This document shows, piece by piece, positions 57,705 through 64,000 of a stretch of DNA of 64,000 nucleotides (its first letter is position 1; every line of letters begins with the position of its first letter). The DNA comes from Candidatus Palauibacter rhopaloidicola. Lineage in GTDB: Bacteria; Gemmatimonadota; Gemmatimonadetes; Palauibacterales; Palauibacteraceae. The stretch is from contig JAPPGH010000050.1 of assembly GCA_026914155.1 (NCBI GenBank), forward strand, positions 1 to 64,000, given 5' to 3'. The notes under the pieces are model-generated. The model did no database searches. It saw only the letters and a program-made list of their open reading frames with translations, and was not told where the DNA came from. Both the position numbers and the translations under genes were made by a program.

Positions 57705-58580
57705 CTACCGGCGCCAGAGCCAGGCGCCGGACCGATGCACGCGCTCGTAGCGGGCCGCAAGGCGGATCAGAGCTGCGGAGGTCGGCGTCTCCGCGGAAGC
57801 GTTCGTCCGCACAGCGGCGGGCGCACCGAACGCGCGGGCCACGCTGTCGGCGAGACGCTCGACGATGAGGCGACGGTCTGGCACCGGGTCGAGCAACTCG
57901 TTCAGGCCGATCGCGGGTCCCTTCCCGGAGACCCCGGGGTCGGCGGGCTCATCCGGCCCGATATCGCGTCCGTCCAGGTCGCCGAGGCGCTGTCTGTCCT
58001 CCAGGAGGATGGACCCGTGCTGAAGCACGCCTCCGTGGCGGCGGCACTGGGCGCTGCCCACGAGCTTGCGACCCTGCGCGGTGAGCTCTCCCGGGGCGGG
58101 ATCGCGAAAGCAGCTCGCGGCGGAGATGCGGGAGGCCGCCGCGAAACTCGCCTCCGCAGCGTCTTCCGGAACGGCGTCGAGGGGAACGCCCACCGAGCGC
58201 AGCCCCTCGGCCAGCGCGCGGTGCACGGTCTGCAGGACGGCCCGGGGCCCGCCCCACGCCCGCGCGGGACAGGCGAAGGCGTAGGTGATCTCGGGCCCGT
58301 GAAAGACGGATCGGCCGCCCGTCGGCCGCCGAACGGCGTCGACGCCGGGACGGAGTTCAGCCGGAGAGCGCCCGAGCAGCCGGTCCGGCGCCTCCTGATG
58401 CCGCCCGAGCGACAGGCACCAGGGCTCCCAGCCATAGAAGCGGAGCAGCGTCGAACCGCCCCCGGCGAGTTCGAGCATCGCCTCGTCCACGGCCATGTTG
58501 CGGGCGCCGTCCGCCACGGCGTAGGGGAGTACGACGCACGGCGATCCCCGGGGCCGGGCACGCGCGCGCCGCGCGGTCAC
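57705..58580 (-). CDS. Lipoate-protein ligase family protein
   Basis: Predicted to attach lipoyl groups to carrier proteins, such as the H protein encoded by the gcvH gene upstream. GTG 58580 overlaps the previous stop (GTGA), with GGAG before it; 291 residues. Family blocks are GARNMAVDEAMLELA, LRFYGWEPWCLSLGRHQ, VRRPTGGRSVFHGPEITYAF, and GRKLVGSAQCRRHGGVLQHGSI with the catalytic Lys. It may be a ligase (LplA type) or octanoyltransferase (LipM type), which share the fold. A Cys is present in CFRD, where LipM-type transferases have an active-site Cys, so LipM is possible. Confidence 0.8.
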   Translation of the reverse strand: MTARRARARPRGSPCVVLPYAVADGARNMAVDEAMLELAGGGSTLLRFYGWEPWCLSLGRHQEAPDRLLGRSPAELRPGVDAVRRPTGGRSVFHGPEITYAFACPARAWGGPRAVLQTVHRALAEGLRSVGVPLDAVPEDAAEASFAAASRISAASCFRDPAPGELTAQGRKLVGSAQCRRHGGVLQHGSILLEDRQRLGDLDGRDIGPDEPADPGVSGKGPAIGLNELLDPVPDRRLIVERLADSVARAFGAPAAVRTNASAETPTSAALIRLAARYERVHRSGAWLWRR

Positions 58581-59269
58581 AACTCCAGAGCCTCTCCGGG
58601 CTCGAGGATCACGACCTCGGCCGTGTCGCCGACGGCGTCCACGAAGCGGGCCGGATCGACGTCGATCAACTCCCACGTGCCGTAGTGGTTCGGAACGGCG
58701 ATGCGGGGTTCGATCATCTCTATCGCGCGCGCGGCGTCCTCCGGGCCCATCGTGAAGTTGTCGCCGATCGGCACCAGCGCCACATCCACTTCCCCGTTCA
58801 GCAACTCCATGTCGCGCGTGAGCCCCGTATCTCCGGCGTGGTATACGCGGGTGCCGTCCACGGTGAGGAGGATGCCGGCGGGCGTCGTCGTGTACGCCTC
58901 CGCGCCCGGCGCGTCGATCTTCCCGCCGTGGAGGGCTACGGTGAGCTTGACGCGCCCGAACGGGAACTCGTGGGCGCCGCCGATGTGCATGGGGTGGGCG
59001 TTCGCGTGGCCCTGCACCTCCCCGGCGTAGGACACGATCTCATACGTGGCGATGAGCTGCGCGTTCGTCGCCTCGAGGATGTCCCAAGCGTCCGCGATGT
59101 GGTCGCCGTGCCCGTGCGTGAGGAGGAGATAGTCGAGGCGGTCGGTGAAGTGCTCCGGTCCGACGTCCGCCACGGGGTTCCCGGTCAGAAACGGATCGAT
59201 GAGGATCCGCGTGCCGTCCGCCGTTTCGATCTCGTAGCAGCTCTGGCCGTGAAAGACGAGTCGCGCCAT
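58577..59269 (-). CDS. UPF0173-type metal-dependent hydrolase (metallo-beta-lactamase fold)
   Basis: Small hydrolase of the metallo-beta-lactamase fold, 230 residues. The metal motif LLLTHGHGDHIADAWDI (HxHxDH) is intact. The start MARLVFHGQSCYEIETADG, with PFLTGNP, matches the UPF0173/YtkL family. VYHAGDTGLTRDM supplies another metal Asp and AVPNHYGTW the last His. The substrate is unknown. It links the lipoate ligase (4-base overlap) and gcvP (40 bases). Confidence 0.9.
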   Translation of the reverse strand: MARLVFHGQSCYEIETADGTRILIDPFLTGNPVADVGPEHFTDRLDYLLLTHGHGDHIADAWDILEATNAQLIATYEIVSYAGEVQGHANAHPMHIGGAHEFPFGRVKLTVALHGGKIDAPGAEAYTTTPAGILLTVDGTRVYHAGDTGLTRDMELLNGEVDVALVPIGDNFTMGPEDAARAIEMIEPRIAVPNHYGTWELIDVDPARFVDAVGDTAEVVILEPGEALEL

Positions 59270-59309
59270 CCGCTTTCCCCCTGTTCCTGTGTGCCGGCGG
59301 CCTCCGTTC

Positions 59310-62207
59310 CTATGTGCCGGTGGCCTCGGTCTCGTAGCTCTCGATCGGCGGACACGCGCATACCAGGTTTCGGTCGCCGTACGCGTTGTTCACGCGACGC
59401 ACGGGCGGCCAGAACTTCCACTCCCGGGTTGAAGGCGCCGGCCAGGCGGCTTCCCGCCGTGTGTAGGCGTGGTCCCATGCATCGGCGGTCACCATCTCCG
59501 CGGTGTGGGGCGCGTTCTTCAGCGGATTGTCCTTCGCATCCAGCGTCCCCTCCGCGATCCTCCGAATCTCCTCGCGGATCGAGACCAGGGCGTGGACGAG
59601 CCGGTCCAGTTCCCGCCTCGACTCGCTCTCCGTGGGCTCGATCATGATCGTGCCCGCGACCGGGAAGGACATCGTGGGCGCGTGGAATCCGTAGTCCATG
59701 AGCCGCTTCGCGACATCCTCGTCCGTCACGCCCGTCCCCCGCCTGAGCGGACGCAGATCGAGGATGAACTCGTGCGCGACCCGCCCGTGCTCGCCCCGGT
59801 AGAGGACGTCGAAGTGCTCGCTGAGGAGGCTGGCCATGTAGTTCGCGTTCAGGACGGCCGCCTCGGTCGCCGCGCGCACGCCGTCGCGGCCGAGCATGGC
59901 GATGTACGCCCACGAGATGAGGAGAATCGAGGCGCTTCCCCACGGCGCCGCCGAGACGGCCGGGATCGCGGCGTCGCCGCCGACATCGACGAGCGGGTGT
60001 CCCGGCAGGTAGGGCGCGAGTTCGTCGGTGACGCAGATCGGACCCATCCCCGGACCGCCGCCGCCGTGGGGGATGGCGAACGTCTTGTGGAGGTTGATGT
60101 GGATGACGTCGGCGCCGTAGTCGCCCGGCCGGCAGAGGCCGACCTGGGCGTTGAGGTTGGCGCCGTCGAGGTACACGAGTCCGCCGTGCTCGTGGACGAT
60201 GTCCGTCACCTCCCGGATCGCCGACTCGAACACGCCGTGAGTGGAGGGATACGTGATCATCGTCGCCGCGAGCCGGTCGGCATGCATCGCCGCCTTGGCC
60301 CGAAGATCCTCGACGTCGATGTTCCCGTTCTCGTCGCAGCGGACGACCACGACCTTCATCCCGGCCATGACCGCGCTCGCGGGGTTCGTCCCGTGCGCGG
60401 AAGACGGGATGAGGCACACGTCCCGCGTTCCTTCGCCACGGTCCTCGTGCCGGGCCGCGATCACGAGCAGGCCGGTGTACTCGCCCTGGGCCCCGGAGTT
60501 CGGCTGCAGCGAGCAGGCGGGCAGTCCGCTCATCTCGCAGAGCCACCGTTCCAGGTCGTCGAACAGGCGCCGATAACCCTCGGCCTGCTCCACGGGGGCG
60601 AACGGGTGCAGTGACCCGAACTCCGGCCACGTGACGGGGATCATCTCGGACGTCGCGTTGAGCTTCATCGTGCAGGATCCGAGCGGGATCATGCTCGTGT
60701 TCAGCGACAGGTCCCGGGTTTCGAGCCGATGGATGTAGCGCAGCATCTCGGTCTCGGAATGGTACCGGTTGAAGACCGGGTGCTCGAGGTAGTTCGAGGT
60801 GCGCGCGAGTCCCGCCGGATAGACGGGCTCGGGAATGTCCGCGGCGACGTCTCCGGCGCCGAGTTGCCGTCCGCCCTCACCCCCGAAGACGGCGAACAGA
60901 TCCTCGAGGTCCTCGCCGCGCACCGTCTCGTCGAGCGCGATCCCTACCGTCCCGTCCTCGAAATCCCGCAGGTTGATGCCGCGTTCCCGTGCCCTGGCGA
61001 GAATGTCGGCGGAGGTGAAGCCCGAGGGGATGACCTGCAGGGTGTCGAAGAACTGTTCGTGAACGATCGTGTGTCCGAGGCGCTCGAGTCCGCGGGCGAG
61101 GGTCCACGTCAACTTGCGGACGCGGGTCGCGATGGCGCGGATGCCCTCCGGGCCGTGATACACGGCGTACATTCCGGCCATGATCGCGAGCAGCACCTGG
61201 GCGGTGCAGATGTTCGACGTCGCCTTCTCCCGCCGAATGTGCTGCTCGCGCGTCTGCAGGGCCATCCGGAGCGCCGGGTTCCCGTCCGCGTCGACGGAGA
61301 CTCCGATGATCCGCCCGGGCAGCTTGCGCCTGAACGCGTCGGTGGCCGCGAGGTAGGCGGCGTGCGGTCCGCCGTAACCCATGGGTACGCCGAACCGCTG
61401 GGAGTTGCCGACCGCGATGTCCGCGCCGAACTCACCCGGCGGCACGAGAAGGGCGAGGGCGAGGAGATCCGCCGCGACCACGACTCCGGCCCCGTGCTCG
61501 TGGAGCGCGTCGCAGAGGCCTCGATAGTCCGGGACAGCGCCTTCCGTGGTCGGGTACTGCAGGAGCGCGCCGAAGGCGTCGTCCGGATCGTGCGCCGCGA
61601 TGTCGCCGTGCTGGAAGAGCCGGACCTGGATTCCGAGCGGCCGGGCGCGGCCGTGGACGACGGCGACTGTCTGGGGATGGCAGGCCTCGGAGACGAGGAA
61701 GACGTTCCGTTCGTCGCTCCCCCGGCTGCCCCAGAGCATGAGCATCGCCTCCGCCGCGGCGGTCCCCTCGTCCAGGAGCGAGGCGTTCGCGATCGGAAGC
61801 CCCGTGAGGTCGATGACCGTCGTCTGGAAGTTGAGCAGGGCCTCGAGGCGCCCCTGCGAGATCTCGGCCTGATAGGGCGTATACTGTGTATACCAGCCGG
61901 GGTTCTCCATGATGTTCCGGAGGATCACGCCGGGTGTCAGGGTCCCGTGATACCCCAGACCGAGATAGGAACGGAAGGGGCGGTTGAGGCTGGCGAGTTC
62001 CGCCGCGCGATCGAGGAGCCTCCTCTCGGTGATCGCTTCCGGAAGGTCGAGGGCGCGACCCAGGCGAATCGGCTCGGGGACGGTCTCGTCGACGAGTTCG
62101 CCAAGGCTCTCCGCGCCGATCGCCTCCAGCATCGGACCGATGTCCGAGGGCGCCAATCCTATGTGGCGCCCGGCGAACTCGCCGAACGGCTCCATCTCCA
62201 ACTGCAT
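59310..62207 (-). CDS. gcvP: Glycine dehydrogenase (decarboxylating), P protein
   Basis: PLP-dependent P protein of the glycine cleavage system, which decarboxylates glycine and passes the aminomethyl group to lipoyl-H protein. The 965 residues match the homodimeric full-length form (both P1 and P2 halves fused). The PLP Lys is in [17 protein letters not shown] (about residue 708). The N-terminal half has [17 protein letters not shown] and [20 protein letters not shown]. Its ATG is 16 bases after the gcvH stop, so both are one operon. gcvT and lpd are not in the window. Confidence 0.96.
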   Translation of the reverse strand: MQLEMEPFGEFAGRHIGLAPSDIGPMLEAIGAESLGELVDETVPEPIRLGRALDLPEAITERRLLDRAAELASLNRPFRSYLGLGYHGTLTPGVILRNIMENPGWYTQYTPYQAEISQGRLEALLNFQTTVIDLTGLPIANASLLDEGTAAAEAMLMLWGSRGSDERNVFLVSEACHPQTVAVVHGRARPLGIQVRLFQHGDIAAHDPDDAFGALLQYPTTEGAVPDYRGLCDALHEHGAGVVVAADLLALALLVPPGEFGADIAVGNSQRFGVPMGYGGPHAAYLAATDAFRRKLPGRIIGVSVDADGNPALRMALQTREQHIRREKATSNICTAQVLLAIMAGMYAVYHGPEGIRAIATRVRKLTWTLARGLERLGHTIVHEQFFDTLQVIPSGFTSADILARARERGINLRDFEDGTVGIALDETVRGEDLEDLFAVFGGEGGRQLGAGDVAADIPEPVYPAGLARTSNYLEHPVFNRYHSETEMLRYIHRLETRDLSLNTSMIPLGSCTMKLNATSEMIPVTWPEFGSLHPFAPVEQAEGYRRLFDDLERWLCEMSGLPACSLQPNSGAQGEYTGLLVIAARHEDRGEGTRDVCLIPSSAHGTNPASAVMAGMKVVVVRCDENGNIDVEDLRAKAAMHADRLAATMITYPSTHGVFESAIREVTDIVHEHGGLVYLDGANLNAQVGLCRPGDYGADVIHINLHKTFAIPHGGGGPGMGPICVTDELAPYLPGHPLVDVGGDAAIPAVSAAPWGSASILLISWAYIAMLGRDGVRAATEAAVLNANYMASLLSEHFDVLYRGEHGRVAHEFILDLRPLRRGTGVTDEDVAKRLMDYGFHAPTMSFPVAGTIMIEPTESESRRELDRLVHALVSIREEIRRIAEGTLDAKDNPLKNAPHTAEMVTADAWDHAYTRREAAWPAPSTREWKFWPPVRRVNNAYGDRNLVCACPPIESYETEATGT

Positions 62208-62223
62208 GTTCAGGAGCGGGCCG

Positions 62224-62625
62224 TCAGACCTCGTCCGCGTCGGCGACGAGGGCGGCGTACTGTTCGGCGGTAAGGAGGTCGTTGAAGTCCTCGGGCGCTT
62301 CCAACTCGAGCCGGATCATCCATCCTTCACCGTAGGGATCGCTGTTGACGAGGCCGGGGTCGGCCTCCAGCGCTTCGTTGACCGCCACGATCGCCCCGGC
62401 CGCCGGACAGAAGAGTTCGGAGACGGTCTTCACGGCCTCGACGGTCCCGAAGGCCTCCATCTGCCCGAACTCTTCGCCGGGCGCGGGGAGTTCGACGTAG
62501 ACCACATCGCCCAGTTCGCCCTGAGCGTAGTCCGTGATCCCGATCAAGACCTCGCCGTCGACGTCGGTTTCCCGCACGTATTCGTGCTCGGGCGTGTATC
62601 TGAGGTCTTCCGGAATGTCCGACAT
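62224..62625 (-). CDS. gcvH: Glycine cleavage system H protein
   Basis: Lipoylated carrier of the glycine cleavage system, 133 residues. The lipoyl Lys is K66 in [15 protein letters not shown], and the flanking family blocks [28 protein letters not shown] and [14 protein letters not shown] are intact. AAAGG precedes the ATG. It is first in the operon with gcvP, which starts 16 bases after its stop; a lipoate-ligase-like gene lies downstream in the same direction. Confidence 0.96.
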   Translation of the reverse strand: MSDIPEDLRYTPEHEYVRETDVDGEVLIGITDYAQGELGDVVYVELPAPGEEFGQMEAFGTVEAVKTVSELFCPAAGAIVAVNEALEADPGLVNSDPYGEGWMIRLELEAPEDFNDLLTAEQYAALVADADEV

Positions 62626-62678
62626 GCGTACCTTTGCCTTTGCTTCGGATCGAACGTCTCTGGGGTGGCGGCGTGGGG

Positions 62679-62708
62679 ACTATACCCGAGCCGCGAGCCG
62701 GGCGTCAA
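62679..62708 (-). promoter_or_regulatory. Promoter of the gcvHP operon
   Basis: On the minus strand TTGACG (62708-62703), 18 nt, then TATAGT (62684-62679), about 55 bases before the gcvH ATG. This is one of the best promoter matches in the window. The short leader has no room for a glycine riboswitch. Confidence 0.7.
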
Positions 62709-62720
62709 GCAATTCTGCCG

Positions 62721-63398
62721 CTAGTCGCCCGAAGCGAGTCTGCGCCGGGCTTTGCGATCCTTTCTGATCCGCTTCCGCGCGTCCCTCGCGCTCTCGCCCG
62801 GGTGTCGCTCGACGACGTCCACCCCTCCCATGCAGACGAGACCGCTGAGGCGGATGACGGGAGCGTCCGGGGCTGGCGGCGTGCCGGGTTCGGGCATGCT
62901 GACGCCCCCCATGAGCGCGATGCCTCCCCACTCGACGCGGACCCCCGGTGGGACGACGATGTCCACGCCTCCCATGAGCGCGAGGAGCCGGACCGAAACC
63001 GTCTCGGTCGCGAATGCCGCCTGCCTGAAGTCGAGATCCGTACCTCCCATGACGGTGACGGCGGTGAGCTGGCGCGGAGGAACCCAACTGCCCTTGCGCT
63101 CGGTCGCCCCCCAGATCGAGACGATGAGGTCGTGCTCCTGGACGGGTCGCGCCGGATCCACCGGCACGGAGGCGGCCGGCGAGGGCTCGGGTACCGCCGG
63201 GCGGGTTTCGCTTCGGAGGGCGGGGAGGTCTCGCTCGAGCGCGACGAGCTCCGCCCGGGTGCGCGCGGCGTACGCGATGTCCAGGCGGCGTTCCAGTTCG
63301 GTCGTATTCATGGCGTCGCGCGCGAAGTGCGCGCAGAGACGGTCCACCGTCGCCTGCCGCTCCTCCGGCGACAACGCCTTCTCTTGGCTGTCCGTCAT
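62721..63398 (-). CDS. DUF1707/LiaF-like protein
   Basis: Protein of 225 residues. The N-terminal part (LCAHFARDAMNTTELERRLDIAYAART) matches the short helical DUF1707 domain, where the family starts a regulator-like unit. The C-terminal part has repeated MGGxD/MGGxS strands (VTVMGGTDLDF, LLALMGGVDIVVPPGV, IALMGGVSMP, LVCMGGVDVV) like the LiaF/cell-wall-active-antibiotics-response domain. There is no membrane segment, unlike LiaF itself. The end is basic (RKRIRKDRKARRRL). It is probably a cell-envelope sensing or scaffold protein, but the function is inferred. Confidence 0.78.
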   Translation of the reverse strand: MTDSQEKALSPEERQATVDRLCAHFARDAMNTTELERRLDIAYAARTRAELVALERDLPALRSETRPAVPEPSPAASVPVDPARPVQEHDLIVSIWGATERKGSWVPPRQLTAVTVMGGTDLDFRQAAFATETVSVRLLALMGGVDIVVPPGVRVEWGGIALMGGVSMPEPGTPPAPDAPVIRLSGLVCMGGVDVVERHPGESARDARKRIRKDRKARRRLASGD

Positions 63399-63552
63399 CT
63401 CCTCCTCGCCGTCTGGCCGGCCTGATTCTCACGCAAGGTGGCGGGGCTAGCAAGGCAAAAAAACTTGCCGCACGGGCGAGCGCACGGCATCATGGCGCAC
63501 AGCAGGTGTTTTTCGTGCCCTGTCCGTGAACCCTTTGGAAGGAGGTGATCTA

Positions 63553-63618
63553 GTGTCTGCAGGATGTAGAACCGGGTCTGACTCGGCACGGGCAAGCGAT
63601 CGCCTCGAGGCAGCGTAA
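63553..63618 (+). CDS. Small ORF with near-ideal ribosome site (21 codons)
   Basis: GTG 63553 lies 7 bases after AAGGAGG, an unusually strong and well-spaced ribosome site. The ORF ends at TAA 63616-63618 and reads, in part, MSAGCRTGSDSARAS. It is basic and Ser/Ala-rich, with no Lys codons, so it is not a classical lysine-attenuation leader peptide. Its last codons form one arm of a possible helix in the RNA. It may be a leader peptide, a small protein or chance. Confidence 0.4.
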   Translation: MSAGCRTGSDSARASDRLEAA

Positions 63619-63714
63619 CCGGTCCTGAACCGGTGGCGCTCGAGACATGCGCCGACCTGAAAGCTGCGGTGCCTCGCCGGCGTCGCGTCGAGTCAGGTTT
63701 CGGTTGAGACAAGA

Positions 63715-63753
63715 GCCGGCCGCGGGTTTCACGCTCGCGGCCGGCTTCCTTTT
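63715..63753 (+). terminator. Rho-independent terminator immediately upstream of dapF
   Basis: A perfect 10-bp hairpin: GCCGGCCGCG (63715-63724) with its complement at 63736-63745 and an 11-base loop, followed by TTCCTTTT. It ends 20 bases before the dapF ATG, so it either ends the small upstream transcript or regulates dapF by attenuation. Confidence 0.85.
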
Positions 63754-63773
63754 CATCCCCCTCTGCTCTGAAG

Positions 63774-64000
63774 ATGTCGTTATTCAGCAAATACACCGGA
63801 GCCGGCAACGACTTCGTGATCGTGCGCGGCGAAGAACTGGGGCTCCGGGATGCGGGGGCCCTGGCGGCCGCGCTGTGCCCCCGCGCGACGGGCGTCGGCG
63901 TGGACGGGTTGATCACGGTCCGCAGCCTGAGCGAGGAGGTCGTCCGCCTCCGGTTCTTCAATCGCGACGGCTCCGAGTTTTCCACCTGCGGGAACGGCTC
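63774..64000 (+). CDS. dapF: Diaminopimelate epimerase (partial, runs off right edge)
   Basis: Converts LL- to meso-diaminopimelate for lysine and peptidoglycan synthesis. About 75 residues are visible from ATG 63774. KYTGAGNDFVIV is the family N-terminal signature, and RFFNRDGSEFSTCGNG contains the first catalytic Cys. The gene continues past base 64000, and about 200 residues are missing. AAG and a weak GAAG lie just before the ATG. The strong terminator ending 20 bases upstream makes expression of this essential gene conditional on read-through or on a promoter inside the gap. Confidence 0.92.
   Translation, partial: MSLFSKYTGAGNDFVIVRGEELGLRDAGALAAALCPRATGVGVDGLITVRSLSEEVVRLRFFNRDGSEFSTCGNG

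Larger units (their letters stand above)
63539..63753 (+). ncRNA. Candidate structured leader/attenuator-like RNA upstream of dapF
   Basis: It begins with AAGGAGGTGATC (63539-63550), a 12-base perfect complement of the 16S rRNA 3' end as generally known. Then come a 21-codon ORF and several possible helices. ACCGGT pairs with ACCGGT (63618-63623 with 63629-63634, 5-base loop), and GGCGC with GCGCC (63635-63639 with 63649-63653). ACCTGA pairs with TCAGGT (63655-63660 with 63693-63698). CGAGGCAGC (63606-63614), inside the ORF's last codons, can pair with GCTG and CCTCG (63663-63676). That pairing competes with the ACCTGA helix. It ends in a strong terminator 20 bases before dapF. A weak promoter TTGCCG-17 nt-CATCAT lies at 63465-63493. 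I found no match to a known riboswitch by eye. Confidence 0.45.

Noticed and set aside
60729-62273. Plus-strand open frame opposite gcvP
   Set aside because: GcvP is clear on the minus strand; no independent start site or domain is visible.
62626-62678. Glycine riboswitch before gcvH
   Set aside because: The leader is only about 50 bases and shows no tandem aptamer features.
63539-63550. Complement of the 16S rRNA 3' end, possibly an rRNA fragment
   Set aside because: Only 12 bases match and the neighbouring sequence does not follow helix 45. It is best read as a very strong ribosome-binding site.
1-64000. CRISPR array, tRNA, insertion sequence or prophage
   Set aside because: No regularly spaced repeats, cloverleaf sequences, transposase motifs or phage genes were seen by eye. 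A tRNAscan and CRISPR search would settle it.

Overview
The window is very GC-rich and densely packed. Many neighbouring genes overlap by 4 bases (ATGA, GTGA or TTGA). Sec, Tat and lipoprotein signals, an RND pump, a TolC-type channel, a Skp-like chaperone, an Omp85-like barrel and a TonB-plug protein all point to a Gram-negative heterotrophic bacterium. The mix of secreted amidohydrolases, class C serine hydrolases, xanthine-dehydrogenase-family enzymes, a carboxypeptidase-regulatory/plug protein and a DUF370-like protein resembles Gemmatimonadota and relatives. That placement is an inference from gene style, not from a marker phylogeny. I see no rRNA, tRNA, CRISPR array, insertion sequence or prophage.

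Layout. 1-4.1 kb: RND efflux operon, cut by the left edge. 4.1-7.0 kb: secreted leishmanolysin-like protease and a Fic protein behind its own promoter/operator. 7.0-14.1 kb: YjbQ, a molybdenum hydroxylase large subunit, an amidohydrolase lipoprotein, a plug-only TonB-type protein and a TolC-family protein with no canonical start codon. 14.1-18.3 kb: three transporters, the last two co-transcribed with queF. 18.4-24.8 kb: D-aminoacylase-like enzyme, Skp-like chaperone, AbiE-type toxin-antitoxin pair, class C serine hydrolase, exported RidA and a stand-alone 2Fe-2S subunit. 25-31.4 kb: secreted unknown, TatA/B, HNH nuclease, PriA and a lipoprotein built of cysteine-pair repeats. 31.4-36.3 kb: peptidase/epimerase/TrpF-like operon, histone-deacetylase-like amidohydrolase and a primary-type sigma factor. 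36.4-42.3 kb: radical SAM/metallophosphoesterase pair, HD hydrolase, DUF370-like protein and Omp85-like barrel. 42.5-47.8 kb: a five-gene exported molybdenum oxidoreductase with its own cytochrome b. 47.9-51.0 kb: spondin lipoprotein, Tat-exported SDR and serine hydrolase. 51-57.7 kb: DNA polymerase I, cold-shock protein, Slt-like lytic transglycosylase and ExbB-like channel. 57.7-62.7 kb: lipoate ligase, metallo-hydrolase, gcvP and gcvH. 62.7-64 kb: LiaF-like protein, a structured leader with a small ORF and terminator, then dapF cut by the right edge.

How the genes work together. Lipoate ligase sits beside gcvPH, whose H protein needs lipoylation. The M24 peptidase, dipeptide epimerase and D-aminoacylase suggest scavenging of peptides and cell-wall fragments. 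The molybdenum cassette suggests periplasmic oxidation of an aldehyde or N-heterocycle with electrons passed to quinone. Several promoters share a TTGAC-type -35 element, a 17-18 nt spacer and a TA-rich -10 element. The only stretch over 300 bases without a conventional gene is 63399-63773, which holds the small ORF, predicted RNA helices and terminator upstream of dapF. It is the most intriguing non-coding signal in the window.
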